A stretch of DNA of 64,000 nt from Scandinavium sp002470465 (GCF_040750395.1 NZ_JBFLVD010000012.1:124001-188000), one strand, 5' to 3'; counted from the first letter of the stretch, positions 1 through 7,686 are shown. Program-made: numbers and translations. Notes: generated by a model from the letters alone, not told the origin.

Positions 1-141
1 CTGATCCTCGCCGGTTTCCGCGAGCACGGAATCGACATGCCGTTCCCGCCTTTCCAGATGCGACTGGAAACGCTGGACGGGCGTAAGACGGGCAGAATGA
101 TGACGTCGGCAGGGCGCGGACGTACGGCGGGAAGTTTGTAA
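1..141 (+). CDS. mscM: C-terminal end of miniconductance mechanosensitive channel MscM (partial)
   Basis: The window opens in an open frame of 46 codons ending in TAA. The tail reads as the cytoplasmic C-terminus of an MscS-type channel, with FREHGIDMPFPPFQMRLET-type sequence typical of this family's beta/alpha domain, followed by a basic end. In E. coli psd-mscM runs convergently toward epmA, which is the arrangement here. The protein releases solutes through the inner membrane on osmotic down-shock. Only the last few percent of the gene is visible, so the MscM assignment rests on this short match plus the neighbouring epmA. Confidence 0.72.
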   Translation: MILAGFREHGIDMPFPPFQMRLETLDGRKTGRMMTSAGRGRTAGSL

Positions 142-163
142 TTTTCAGGGGAGTGCGGCCTGA

Positions 164-203
164 TGCCCTCTCCCCCGGCCCCTCTCCCACAGGGCGAGGG
201 GTG
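164..203. repeat. Half copy of the CCCTCTCCC palindromic element
   Basis: A GC-rich imperfect hairpin, a pyrimidine arm CCCTCTCCC(CC)GGCCCCTCTCCC followed by the partly complementary AGGGCGAGGGG. It matches the left half of the fuller elements at 32214, 43264 and 47091. The right half is absent here. Confidence 0.7.
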
Positions 204-211
204 CAAACACT

Positions 212-241
212 AAAAAACCCTCTTGATGAGGGTTTTTGCTT
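212..241. terminator. Bidirectional terminator between mscM and epmA
   Basis: Perfect 9-bp stem AAAACCCTC / GAGGGTTTT with a TTGAT loop. It is flanked by an A-run on the left and a T-rich run on the right, so it can stop transcription from both convergent genes. Confidence 0.88.
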
Positions 242-270
242 TTTACCTTGCTGCCGGGCAATGCCTGAAA

Positions 271-1248
271 TCAGGCCCGATCGACCGTAAAAGCGATAAC
301 ATCACTGATTTGTTCTGCGCCAAGCGCCAGCATCACCAGACGATCCACGCCCAGCGCCACGCCGGAGCAATCCGGCAGGCCTGCCTTCAATGCTTCCAGA
401 AGGTTCACATCTATCGGCTGCTGCGGTAAATCACGCGCAGCACGCTTGCGGTTGTCCTGCTCAAAGCGCTGCTGCTGCTCACGGGCATCGGTCAGCTCAT
501 GGAAACCATTCGCCAGCTCCATGCCTTTGTAATAGACCTCAAAGCGCTCCGCCACGCGGTGATCTTCGGTGCTGATTTGCGCCAGAGAAGCCTGACTGGC
601 CGGGAAGTGGTAGATAAAGGTCGGGCGATCTTTGCCAATATGCGGCTCAACGCCGAAGGTAAAGAGCATCTGCAACAGCGTGTCGCGGTCTTCTTCCGTA
701 TCGGCAATATTGCTGAGATCGAGCTTCGCCGCTGCTTCGCGCAGCAGCGCTTTATCCGCCGACAGCGGATCGATTTCCAGATGACGCTGGAACGCCTGCT
801 GATAGGAGAGGCTTTCCGCCGGCTGGCACTCCAGCACCTGCTGCATTAGATCGTCCACTTCGTTAATCAGACGATACATGTCGTAATGCGGACGATACCA
901 CTCCAGCATGGTGAATTCCGGGTTGTGGTGGCGCCCCATCTCTTCATTGCGGAAGCTTCTGCACAGCTGGAATACCGGGCCACAGCCCGCAGCGAGCAGC
1001 CGCTTCATGTGGTATTCGGGGCTGGTCATCATGTAGAGATTGATACCCTGAGAGTGGCCCGGGCCGACAAAACGCGTCTCAAACGGCACCAGATGAATAT
1101 CGGTCACCGTCGCCTGACTCATGCACGGCGTTTCCACCTCCAGCACGCCGCGGTCGGTAAAGAAGCGGCGGATCTCCGCCATAATAGCCGCGCGTTTTAA
1201 CAGATTGGGGATGGAGGCGCTCGGCTGCCAGGTGGCCGTTTCGCTCAT
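271..1248 (-). CDS. epmA: EF-P--(R)-beta-lysine ligase EpmA
   Basis: A 325-residue, class II lysyl-tRNA-synthetase-like protein without an anticodon-binding domain. It activates (R)-beta-lysine with ATP and attaches it to Lys34 of elongation factor P. Class II motif 2 is visible as FRNEEMGRHHNPEFTMLEW and motif 3 as GVALGVDRLVML near the C-terminus. The chosen start (MSETATWQ) gives the E. coli length and has GGAGAG about 7 bases upstream; an ATG seven codons earlier has no good ribosome site. Its substrate EF-P (7120) and the aminomutase EpmB (7727) are in the same window. Assignment is very secure. Confidence 0.97.
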   Translation of the reverse strand: MSETATWQPSASIPNLLKRAAIMAEIRRFFTDRGVLEVETPCMSQATVTDIHLVPFETRFVGPGHSQGINLYMMTSPEYHMKRLLAAGCGPVFQLCRSFRNEEMGRHHNPEFTMLEWYRPHYDMYRLINEVDDLMQQVLECQPAESLSYQQAFQRHLEIDPLSADKALLREAAAKLDLSNIADTEEDRDTLLQMLFTFGVEPHIGKDRPTFIYHFPASQASLAQISTEDHRVAERFEVYYKGMELANGFHELTDAREQQQRFEQDNRKRAARDLPQQPIDVNLLEALKAGLPDCSGVALGVDRLVMLALGAEQISDVIAFTVDRA

Positions 1249-1407
1249 GGTAACTCTCTCCGAATGCAAACAAAGGCCCGAAGTCTACCCGCAAGCGGGA
1301 CACGAGACAAATTTTGCCCGGTGAAATTCGGGGTTTCCGCCGCAAAGCGCATTTCGTGATGCAGTCCATCAATTTCGATGATAAATGCGCAGGCGGATCA
1401 GCAAAAA

Positions 1408-1457
1408 AATCGAACGCGTCAAATTTCCCTCCAGATCATAAGGCTATACTACGATAC
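1408..1457 (+). promoter_or_regulatory. frdA promoter with FNR box
   Basis: An FNR-like dyad ATCGA-ACGC-GTCAA at 1409-1422 lies about 41 bases upstream of the start site predicted from the -10 element TATACT (1445-1450). This is the class II activator geometry known for E. coli frd, whose upstream sequence looks very similar. It predicts induction without oxygen. The dyad deviates from the TTGAT-N4-ATCAA consensus in its left half, as does the E. coli site. Confidence 0.75.
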
Positions 1458-1562
1458 CCATAAAGGAGCAGTGGAAACGCTTTCGTCATCTCCCGGGTTC
1501 GACCCGGTGAACTACCTTTAGTCAGGCGGGTGACGAAATAACAACAATTCTGGAGGAATGTC

Positions 1563-3353
1563 GTGCAAACCTTTCATGCCGATCTGGCCGTTATAGGCGC
1601 TGGCGGGGCGGGATTACGCGCTGCAATTGCCGCAGCGCAGGCCAATCCCAACGCTAAAATCGCACTGATTTCAAAAGTCTATCCAATGCGTAGCCATACC
1701 GTTGCCGCAGAAGGCGGTTCGGCAGCTGTCGCACAGGATCATGACAGCTTCGAATACCATTTTCACGATACCGTCGCCGGTGGCGACTGGCTTTGCGAGC
1801 AGGACGTGGTGGATTACTTCGTCCACCACTGCCCGACCGAGATGACCCAGCTTGAGCAGTGGGGTTGTCCGTGGAGCCGCCGCGAAGATGGATCCGTTAA
1901 CGTGCGCCGCTTCGGCGGGATGAAAATCGAGCGTACCTGGTTTGCCGCGGATAAAACCGGCTTCCATATGCTCCACACCCTCTTCCAGACTTCCCTGCAG
2001 TTCCCGCAAATCCAGCGCTTTGACGAGCATTTCGTCCTCGATATTCTGGTCGACGACGGCCAGGCTCGCGGCCTGGTAGCGATGAACATGATGGAGGGCG
2101 AACTAATCCAGATCCGCGCCAACGCGGTGGTGATGGCGACCGGCGGCGCGGGCCGCGTGTATCGCTACAACACCAACGGCGGTATCGTCACCGGCGACGG
2201 CATGGGTATGGCGCTGAGTCACGGCGTACCGCTGCGCGATATGGAATTCGTCCAGTATCACCCGACTGGCCTGCCGGGCTCCGGCATTCTGATGACCGAA
2301 GGCTGCCGCGGTGAAGGCGGTATTCTGGTCAACAAAGACGGCTACCGCTATTTGCAGGACTACGGCATGGGCCCGGAAACGCCGCTTGGCGAGCCGAAAA
2401 ACAAATATATGGAGCTTGGCCCGCGCGACAAAGTTTCGCAGGCGTTCTGGCACGAATGGCGCAAAGGCAACACCATCTCCACCCCGCGCGGCGACGTGGT
2501 GTACCTCGACCTGCGTCATCTGGGCGAGAAAAAACTGCTCGAACGTTTGCCGTTCATCTGCGAACTGGCGAAGGCCTACGTCGGCGTGGACCCGGTTAAA
2601 GAACCGATTCCGGTTCGTCCGACCGCGCACTACACCATGGGCGGGATTGAAACCGATCAGCAGTGTGAGAGCCGCATTAAAGGCCTGTTCGCCGTCGGCG
2701 AATGTTCTTCTGTCGGCCTGCACGGCGCTAACCGTCTGGGCTCCAACTCGCTGGCTGAGCTGGTGGTCTTCGGCCGAATGGCGGGTGAACGAGCCATGGA
2801 GCGCGCCTCAACTGCGGGTGAAGCCAACGGCGCGGCGCTGGATGCACAGGTCGCCGATGTCGAAAAACGCCTGAAAGCGCTGGTCAATCAGGAAGGCAAC
2901 GAGAGCTGGGCGAAAATCCGCGACGAAATGGGTCTGTCGATGGAAGAAGGCTGCGGCATTTACCGTACGCCGGAGCTGATGCAAAAAACCATTGATAAGC
3001 TTGCAGAGCTGCAGGAACGCTTCAAACGCGTGCGCATTACCGATACCTCCAGCGTCTTCAACACCGACTTGCTGTACACCATCGAACTGGGCCATGGACT
3101 GAACGTTGCCGAATGTATGGCGCACTCTGCCCTGGCGCGTAAAGAGTCTCGCGGCGCCCACCAGCGCCTTGACGAAGGTTGCACCGAACGCGACGACGTT
3201 AACTTCCTCAAACACACGCTGGCGTTCCGCGATGCAGACGGCACCACGCGTCTGGACTACAGCGACGTGAAAATCACTACGTTGCCGCCGGCAAAACGCG
3301 TGTACGGTGCGGAAGCGGAAGCCGCTGAGAAGAAGGAGACGACCAATGGCTGA
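1563..3353 (+). CDS. frdA: Fumarate reductase flavoprotein subunit FrdA
   Basis: Catalytic subunit (596 residues) that reduces fumarate to succinate in anaerobic respiration, on the cytoplasmic face of the inner membrane. It has an FAD-binding GAGGAG at residues 12-17, the covalent FAD site His45 in RSHTVAAEGG, and the active-site segments HPTG and RPTAHYTMGG. The GTG start is preceded by CTGGAGGAATGTC, a strong ribosome site, as in E. coli. The gene is slightly shorter than the E. coli protein (602), from a shorter variable C-terminal tail. It is the first gene of frdABCD and overlaps frdB by 8 bases, which suggests translational coupling. Confidence 0.98.
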   Translation: MQTFHADLAVIGAGGAGLRAAIAAAQANPNAKIALISKVYPMRSHTVAAEGGSAAVAQDHDSFEYHFHDTVAGGDWLCEQDVVDYFVHHCPTEMTQLEQWGCPWSRREDGSVNVRRFGGMKIERTWFAADKTGFHMLHTLFQTSLQFPQIQRFDEHFVLDILVDDGQARGLVAMNMMEGELIQIRANAVVMATGGAGRVYRYNTNGGIVTGDGMGMALSHGVPLRDMEFVQYHPTGLPGSGILMTEGCRGEGGILVNKDGYRYLQDYGMGPETPLGEPKNKYMELGPRDKVSQAFWHEWRKGNTISTPRGDVVYLDLRHLGEKKLLERLPFICELAKAYVGVDPVKEPIPVRPTAHYTMGGIETDQQCESRIKGLFAVGECSSVGLHGANRLGSNSLAELVVFGRMAGERAMERASTAGEANGAALDAQVADVEKRLKALVNQEGNESWAKIRDEMGLSMEEGCGIYRTPELMQKTIDKLAELQERFKRVRITDTSSVFNTDLLYTIELGHGLNVAECMAHSALARKESRGAHQRLDEGCTERDDVNFLKHTLAFRDADGTTRLDYSDVKITTLPPAKRVYGAEAEAAEKKETTNG

Positions 3354-4080
3354 GATGAAAAACCTGAAAGTCGAGATCGTGCGCTACAACCCGGAAGTGG
3401 ACACGGCCCCGCACAGCGCGTTTTACGAAGTGCCTTACGATGAACAAACGTCGCTGCTGGACGCGCTCGGCTACATCAAAGATAACCTGGCGCCCGACCT
3501 GAGCTACCGCTGGTCATGCCGAATGGCGATTTGTGGCTCCTGCGGCATGATGGTCAACAAAGTGCCGAAGCTCGCCTGTAAAACCTTCCTGCGTGATTAC
3601 GAGAAAGGCCTGAAGGTCGAGGCGCTGGCTAACTTCCCGATTGAGCGCGATCTGGTGGTCGACATGACTCACTTTATCGAAAGTCTGGAAGCCATTAAGC
3701 CGTACATCATCGGCAATCCGCGCACGCCGGAACAGGGACCGAACAAGCAAACCCCTGCGCAGATGGCGAAATACCATCAGTTCTCCGGCTGCATCAACTG
3801 CGGCCTGTGCTATGCCGCCTGTCCGCAGTTCGGGCTCAATAAAGAATTTATTGGCCCTGCGGCCATTACGCTTGCACATCGTTATAACGAAGACAGCCGC
3901 GACCACGGCAAAAAGGAGCGCATGGCGCAACTGAACGGCAAAAATGGCGTCTGGAGCTGTACATTTGTCGGCTACTGCTCGGAAGTGTGTCCGAAGCACG
4001 TCGACCCGGCCGCCGCCATTCAGCAGGGTAAAGTGGAAAGCTCGAAAGACTTTCTTATTGCGACCCTGAAACCACGCTAA
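3346..4080 (+). CDS. frdB: Fumarate reductase iron-sulfur subunit FrdB
   Basis: A 244-residue electron-transfer subunit carrying three Fe-S clusters between quinol and the FrdA flavin. The N-terminal 2Fe-2S ferredoxin fold shows CRMAICGSCGM with a later Cys. The C-terminal half shows CINCGLCYAACP and CTFVGYCSEVCP, the ligands for the 4Fe-4S and 3Fe-4S clusters. The start MAEMKNLKVEIVRYNPE gives exactly the E. coli length and begins inside the last codons of frdA. An in-frame upstream ATG would only read frdA sequence out of frame. Confidence 0.98.
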   Translation: MAEMKNLKVEIVRYNPEVDTAPHSAFYEVPYDEQTSLLDALGYIKDNLAPDLSYRWSCRMAICGSCGMMVNKVPKLACKTFLRDYEKGLKVEALANFPIERDLVVDMTHFIESLEAIKPYIIGNPRTPEQGPNKQTPAQMAKYHQFSGCINCGLCYAACPQFGLNKEFIGPAAITLAHRYNEDSRDHGKKERMAQLNGKNGVWSCTFVGYCSEVCPKHVDPAAAIQQGKVESSKDFLIATLKPR

Positions 4081-4090
4081 GGAGTGCATC

Positions 4091-4486
4091 ATGACGACAA
4101 AACGCAAACCCTACGTGCAGCCAATGACCTCCACGTGGTGGAAAAAACTGCCCTTCTACCGGTTCTATATGATTCGTGAAGGCACCGCGGTGCCGACGGT
4201 CTGGTTCAGTATCGTATTAATTTACGGCCTGTTCGCGCTGAAGCACGGTGCGGAATCCTGGGCAGGGTACGTGGGCTTTCTGCAAAACCCAATTGTGGTG
4301 ATCCTTAACCTGATTACCCTCGCCGCCGCCCTTTTGCATACCAAAACCTGGTTCGAATTGGCGCCAAAAGCTGCAAACGTGATTGTAAAAGGCGAAAAAA
4401 TGGGGCCAGAGCCGGTGATTAAGGCGCTGTGGGGGGTGACGATCGTGGTCACCGTGGTTGTCCTGTTTGTCGCACTGTTCTGGTAA
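4091..4486 (+). CDS. frdC: Fumarate reductase membrane anchor subunit FrdC
   Basis: A 131-residue inner-membrane anchor with three hydrophobic segments (about 25-50, 65-90, 105-130). With FrdD it binds menaquinol and docks FrdAB to the membrane. Start MTTKRKPYVQPM follows AAGGAGTGCATC. It lies 10 bases after frdB and 10 before frdD. Length equals that of the E. coli protein. Confidence 0.97.
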   Translation: MTTKRKPYVQPMTSTWWKKLPFYRFYMIREGTAVPTVWFSIVLIYGLFALKHGAESWAGYVGFLQNPIVVILNLITLAAALLHTKTWFELAPKAANVIVKGEKMGPEPVIKALWGVTIVVTVVVLFVALFW

Positions 4487-4496
4487 GGAGACCAAG

Positions 4497-4856
4497 ATGA
4501 TCAATCCAAACCCAAAACGTTCTGACGAGCCCGTGTTCTGGGGCCTGTTTGGTGCGGGTGGCATGTGGGGCGCGATAGTCGCGCCGGTGATGGTGCTGCT
4601 GGTCGGTATACTGCTGCCGCTCGGCCTGGCACCGCATGACGCCTTCAGCTACGAGCGCGTGCTGGCCTTCGCTCAGAGCTTCATCGGCCGCGTGTTCCTG
4701 TTCCTGATGATCGTTCTGCCGCTGTGGTGCGGTCTGCACCGCATTCATCACGCCATGCATGACCTGAAAATTCATGTGCCTAACGGCAAATGGGTATTCT
4801 ACGGTCTGGCGGCGATCCTGACGGTGATCACGCTTGTTGGTGTTATTTTCATCTAA
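4497..4856 (+). CDS. frdD: Fumarate reductase membrane anchor subunit FrdD
   Basis: A 119-residue anchor with three transmembrane segments. The conserved HRIHHAMHDLKIH stretch lies near the quinone-binding region. The start MINPNPKRSDEPVFW follows AAGGAGACCAAG, and an upstream in-frame ATG would overlap frdC and lacks a ribosome site. It is the last gene of the frd operon. In many relatives ampC (with ampR) follows; here blc follows after only about 100 bases. Confidence 0.97.
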   Translation: MINPNPKRSDEPVFWGLFGAGGMWGAIVAPVMVLLVGILLPLGLAPHDAFSYERVLAFAQSFIGRVFLFLMIVLPLWCGLHRIHHAMHDLKIHVPNGKWVFYGLAAILTVITLVGVIFI

Positions 4857-4863
4857 AGCTGAG

Positions 4864-4885
4864 ATGCCCGGCACGCGCTGGGCAT
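4864..4885 (+). terminator. Hairpin after frdD
   Basis: Stem ATGCCC / GGGCAT around a short loop, followed by ATTTCTG. The U-run is weak, so it may be a leaky terminator or attenuator. Confidence 0.45.
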
Positions 4886-4923
4886 ATTTCTGTTCGCCTG
4901 CCGCACGTTTTCCCCGCACGGTT

Positions 4924-4932
4924 CTACACTTA
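4924..4932 (+). promoter_or_regulatory. Candidate sigma-S type -10 element of blc
   Basis: CTACACTTA, the extended -10 common in RpoS-dependent promoters, ends about 25 bases before the blc start. blc is RpoS-controlled in E. coli. The same octamer occurs ahead of cbpA and yjdN in this window. Confidence 0.5.
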
Positions 4933-4957
4933 CAAAAAAGCCTGTAAGGACATTGCC

Positions 4958-5488
4958 ATGCGTCTGCTGCCCATCATTGCGACTGTTGCTGCTGCGTTTT
5001 TGGTTGTTGCCTGTAGTAACCCTGTGCCACCGCCCGGCGTCACCGTTGTTTCCCCTTTCGATACTAACCGCTACCTCGGTACCTGGTACGAAATCGCCCG
5101 TCTGGACCACAATTTTGAAAGCGGTCTGGAGAAAGTCACCGTCACCTACACTTTGCGCAGCGATAGCAGCATTAACGTGGTGAACAAAGGCTGGAACCCG
5201 GATCGCGGCATGTGGCAATCCACTGACGGTGTAGCTTATTTCACCGGGTCACCAGACAGGGCCGCGCTGAAAGTCTCCTTCTTTGGCCCGTTCTACGGCG
5301 GATACAACGTGATCACGCTGGATAAAGAGTACCGGCACGCGCTGGTCTGCGGACCGGATCGCGATTATCTGTGGATCCTCGCCCGCACGCCGACCATCAC
5401 TCCCGAAATGAAGCAGCAGATGCTGGACATTGCGACCCGGCAGGGCTTCCCCGTGCAGAAGCTGATTTGGGTAAAACAGACCTATTAG
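4958..5488 (+). CDS. blc: Outer membrane lipocalin Blc
   Basis: A 176-residue lipoprotein with signal peptide and lipobox LVVAC (Cys19). The lipocalin signature GTWYEIARLDHNFE lies near residues 40-55 and the closing motif DYLWILARTPTI near 140. Lipocalins of this family bind lysophospholipids and fatty acids and are made under envelope stress and in stationary phase. The start MRLLPIIATV follows TAAGGACATTGCC; a longer in-frame frame upstream overlaps frdD and is rejected. Its stop codon overlaps the stop of the convergent sugE by three bases. Confidence 0.95.
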   Translation: MRLLPIIATVAAAFLVVACSNPVPPPGVTVVSPFDTNRYLGTWYEIARLDHNFESGLEKVTVTYTLRSDSSINVVNKGWNPDRGMWQSTDGVAYFTGSPDRAALKVSFFGPFYGGYNVITLDKEYRHALVCGPDRDYLWILARTPTITPEMKQQMLDIATRQGFPVQKLIWVKQTY

Positions 5489-5802
5489 TGCGTGCTGAGC
5501 TTCAGGCCGATAATGCCGCAGACGATCAGCACGAGGCTGAAAATACGCGCCAGGCTTGCCGATTCACCGAGCAACAGAATACCGGTAATGGCGGCACCGA
5601 CCGCGCCGATACCAGTCCAGATGGCATAAGCCGTACCGACCGGCAGGGTTTTCATCGCCCATGAAAGCAGCGCGATGCTGGCAATCATTGCCGTGGCTGT
5701 GATCACGCTTGGCACCAGACGGGTAAAACCGTGGGTATATTTCAGGCCAACGGCCCAGACAACTTCGAGTAAACCGGCAACAACCAGAATTAACCAGGAC
5801 AT
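5485..5802 (-). CDS. sugE: Guanidinium exporter Gdx (SugE)
   Basis: A 105-residue small multidrug resistance family transporter with four transmembrane helices. The essential membrane Glu lies in the first helix (AGLLEVVWAVGLKYT). SugE-type members export guanidinium by proton antiport as dual-topology dimers. The start MSWLILVVAG gives the family length and follows ATGGAGTC; an ATG four codons upstream lies inside that ribosome site. A guanidine-II riboswitch directly upstream supports guanidinium, rather than quaternary ammonium compounds, as the physiological substrate. Confidence 0.95.
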   Translation of the reverse strand: MSWLILVVAGLLEVVWAVGLKYTHGFTRLVPSVITATAMIASIALLSWAMKTLPVGTAYAIWTGIGAVGAAITGILLLGESASLARIFSLVLIVCGIIGLKLSTH

Positions 5803-5815
5803 ATTTGACTCCATG

Positions 5816-5863
5816 ATGGGGTCGTCCCCGGCTTTTGAGATACGCTTACGGGTCGTCCCGCAA
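5816..5863 (-). promoter_or_regulatory. Guanidine-II (mini-ykkC) riboswitch ahead of sugE
   Basis: Reading the minus strand, two small hairpins with identical ACGA loops follow each other: GCGGG-ACGA-CCCGT (5848-5861) and GGGG-ACGA-CCCC (5818-5829), about 18 bases apart. Twin GC stems with ACGR loops are the signature of the guanidine-II class. The ribosome site ATGGAG begins at the foot of the second hairpin. Ligand binding would therefore be expected to free it and switch on sugE translation. Confidence 0.92.
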
Positions 5864-6056
5864 GGTCGTGAAGAGTCTTTATTCTAGCCGCACTTTTTGG
5901 GGATGCAAGGAATTTAGGTTAAGTCTCCTTTCCACGATGATGAGGTGAATTGGGCGCATTTCAATGCGGAGATCGCCTTTTTATCTGCACGTAACCTTCT
6001 TTATGATGGCTTCATGGTGTATTGCCCCACAACTATGAAGTGCTCATCAACCCAGC

Positions 6057-6638
6057 ATGTATAAAATCCTGATTATTGATCGCTGCAGTTTCACCCGCCT
6101 CGGGCTGGAGGCATGGTTACAGCAGATCAATGGCGGTTCCACGTCATTTTTAGTCACTCCACTAAATAGCCTGCTTCTGGCGAAAGCGCATATTGAAAGC
6201 TGGCAGCCGCATCTGGTGATAGCCGATTTCGCCGCCTTCCAGCACGATCTTCAGCAGTCACATTTTCTTCCCGCGCTGCTCGCCGTTTGCGAACAGCGCT
6301 CGCGCCTGATACGTCTGCAAAGCGAACCGCTGACGTTTAAAAACGTCGGCGAAGAAGTTGCTAAAAACGCGCCAATCGAAAAGCTGGAACGCCGGATCCT
6401 GGCCGTTTTACACAGCTGGCCTAAAGCTCATCCGGCCCGTATCGCCACGCCGCTGTTAACGCGTCAGGAAGAAAAAGTGTTGTCGCTGTGGATGGAGGGT
6501 GCCAGCAATCAGGCCATTGCCAGCGAAATGCAGATTACCGGGAAAACCGTCTATACCTATAAGCGCAATATTCGCGTGAAGCTGAAAGTCGAAAATCGCT
6601 TTTCGCCATTTATTCCTTCAGCCGAGTGTGTGGAATAG
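6057..6638 (+). CDS. ecnR: LuxR-family regulator of the entericidin locus (EcnR-like)
   Basis: A 193-residue protein with a C-terminal LuxR-type helix-turn-helix (about 130-185: LLTRQEEKVLSLWMEGASNQ then AIASEMQITGKTVYTYKRNI). The N-terminal half resembles a response-regulator receiver (MYKILIIDRCSFTRLGLEAW), but the acidic pocket is not intact, so phosphorylation is doubtful. Citrobacter freundii carries a LuxR-type gene, ecnR, at this position beside ecnAB, hence the name. Upstream of ATG 6057 there is no strong ribosome site. It converges on ecnB. The target genes are inferred only from position. Confidence 0.75.
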   Translation: MYKILIIDRCSFTRLGLEAWLQQINGGSTSFLVTPLNSLLLAKAHIESWQPHLVIADFAAFQHDLQQSHFLPALLAVCEQRSRLIRLQSEPLTFKNVGEEVAKNAPIEKLERRILAVLHSWPKAHPARIATPLLTRQEEKVLSLWMEGASNQAIASEMQITGKTVYTYKRNIRVKLKVENRFSPFIPSAECVE

Positions 6639-6662
6639 CGGTACGGCCGCAAAGCCGTACCG
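6639..6662. terminator. Hairpin between ecnR and ecnB
   Basis: Perfect 9-bp stem CGGTACGGC / GCCGTACCG with a short loop in the convergent gap. There is no clear T-run on either side, so it may act as an mRNA 3' stabiliser or a weak terminator. Confidence 0.5.
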
Positions 6663-6668
6663 AACAGC

Positions 6669-6815
6669 TTAGTTCTGAGCTTTAGTCGCAGCACCTGAAA
6701 TAGCCTGGCCGCCACTGGAAATGTCTTCTCCGACGCCCTTCGTCGTATTACAACCGGAAAGCACGGACGAAAGTACCAGGAGAGTAAAAAACGCAGCAAT
6801 TGTCTTCTTAATCAT
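6669..6815 (-). CDS. ecnB: Entericidin B lipoprotein (bacteriolytic toxin)
   Basis: A 48-codon gene encoding a lipoprotein precursor. It has a basic N-terminus (MIKKTIAAFF), a hydrophobic core, the lipobox VLSGC, then NTTKGVGEDISSGGQAISGA as in E. coli EcnB. Entericidin B is a small cell-envelope lipoprotein that promotes lysis in stationary phase and is opposed by EcnA. A good ribosome site AAGGATGAG precedes the start. On the same strand upstream, CTATGCTTA resembles a sigma-S -10, in line with the stationary-phase control known for ecnB. Confidence 0.93.
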   Translation of the reverse strand: MIKKTIAAFFTLLVLSSVLSGCNTTKGVGEDISSGGQAISGAATKAQN

Positions 6816-6922
6816 GATCTCATCCTTTTATTGCCAGTGAGTATTTGTGCTGTAGCAACATAAGCATAGACAAGATCCCCGCAGATGGACGGAAAAGGCA
6901 CATTTTTTAAGACGATGGGAGA

Positions 6923-7060
6923 TTATTTGCTGGCCGCGTGGGAAATAGAGTTCCCCAGATGTTCGACATCCTGACCAAAACCACGAAAGGTGTTGCAGCC
7001 GGAAAGCAGCGTTCCGCCTAACAGCAGTACAAAGAAAAGTTTGACTAAACGGTTCATCAT
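6923..7060 (-). CDS. ecnA: Entericidin A lipoprotein (antidote)
   Basis: A 45-codon lipoprotein precursor with lipobox LLSGC followed by NTFRGFGQDVEHLGNS, close to E. coli EcnA, the proposed antidote to EcnB. The coding start could be either of two adjacent ATG codons (7060 or 7057); a GGGGCAGGG ribosome site sits right ahead. It lies in tandem with ecnB, about 107 bases upstream of it, and is separated from efp by a strong terminator. Confidence 0.92.
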   Translation of the reverse strand: MMNRLVKLFFVLLLGGTLLSGCNTFRGFGQDVEHLGNSISHAASK

Positions 7061-7071
7061 CCCTGCCCCTG

Positions 7072-7108
7072 AAAAAAAATCGACACAGCGAACGCCGTGC
7101 CGATTTTT
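7072..7108 (-). terminator. efp terminator
   Basis: On the minus strand a long stem AAATCG-CAC-GCG closes on a TTCG tetraloop and is followed by a run of eight T. This is a textbook intrinsic terminator just after the efp stop. Confidence 0.9.
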
Positions 7109-7119
7109 TATAGCATGAA

Positions 7120-7686
7120 TTACTTCACGCGAGAAACGTATTCACCAGAGCGGGTGTCAACTTTGATCACTTCGCCAATCTGAACGAACAGAGGAACTTT
7201 AACCACGGCGCCGGTGCTCAGGGTCGCTGGCTTGCCGCCGGTACCTGCGGTATCACCTTTCAGGCCTGGATCGGTTTCAACGATTTCCAGCTCAACGAAG
7301 TTTGGCGGCGTCACGGAAATTGGGCGGCCGTCCCACAGGGTCACGATGCACTCAGCCTGGTCCAGCAGCCATTTAGCGTTATCGCCAACCGCTTTCTCAT
7401 CGGCAGCCAGCTGCTCGAAGGTTTCGTTGTTCATGAAGTGCCAGAACTCACCGTCGTTGTAGAGGTAAGTCAGGTTCATGTCCACAACGTCTGCGCCTTC
7501 GGCAGAGTCGGTGGATTTGAAGGTTTTCTCAACGCGGGTGCCGGTCAGCAGACGGCGCAGCTTAACGCGTGCGAACGCCTGGCCTTTGCCCGGTTTTACG
7601 AATTCGCTGGATTCGACCGCGTACGGTTCGCCATCCATCATGATTTTAAGACCGGCACGGAAATCGTTGCTAGAATAAGTCGCCAT
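7120..7686 (-). CDS. efp: Translation elongation factor P
   Basis: A 188-residue three-domain factor that rescues ribosomes stalled at polyproline stretches by entering next to the P-site tRNA. The modification site Lys34 sits in FVKPGKGQAF; in this bacterial group it receives (R)-beta-lysine from EpmA. The C-terminal OB domain ends in the conserved TRSGEYVSRVK. Start MATYSSNDF gives the E. coli length; a much longer upstream frame would run across the divergent epmB promoter and gene. Only 40 bases separate it from epmB. Confidence 0.98.
   Translation of the reverse strand: MATYSSNDFRAGLKIMMDGEPYAVESSEFVKPGKGQAFARVKLRRLLTGTRVEKTFKSTDSAEGADVVDMNLTYLYNDGEFWHFMNNETFEQLAADEKAVGDNAKWLLDQAECIVTLWDGRPISVTPPNFVELEIVETDPGLKGDTAGTGGKPATLSTGAVVKVPLFVQIGEVIKVDTRSGEYVSRVK

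Noticed and set aside
2103..2723. 206-codon minus-strand frame inside frdA
   Set aside because: Antisense shadow of a strongly conserved gene, with no start context or recognisable domain.
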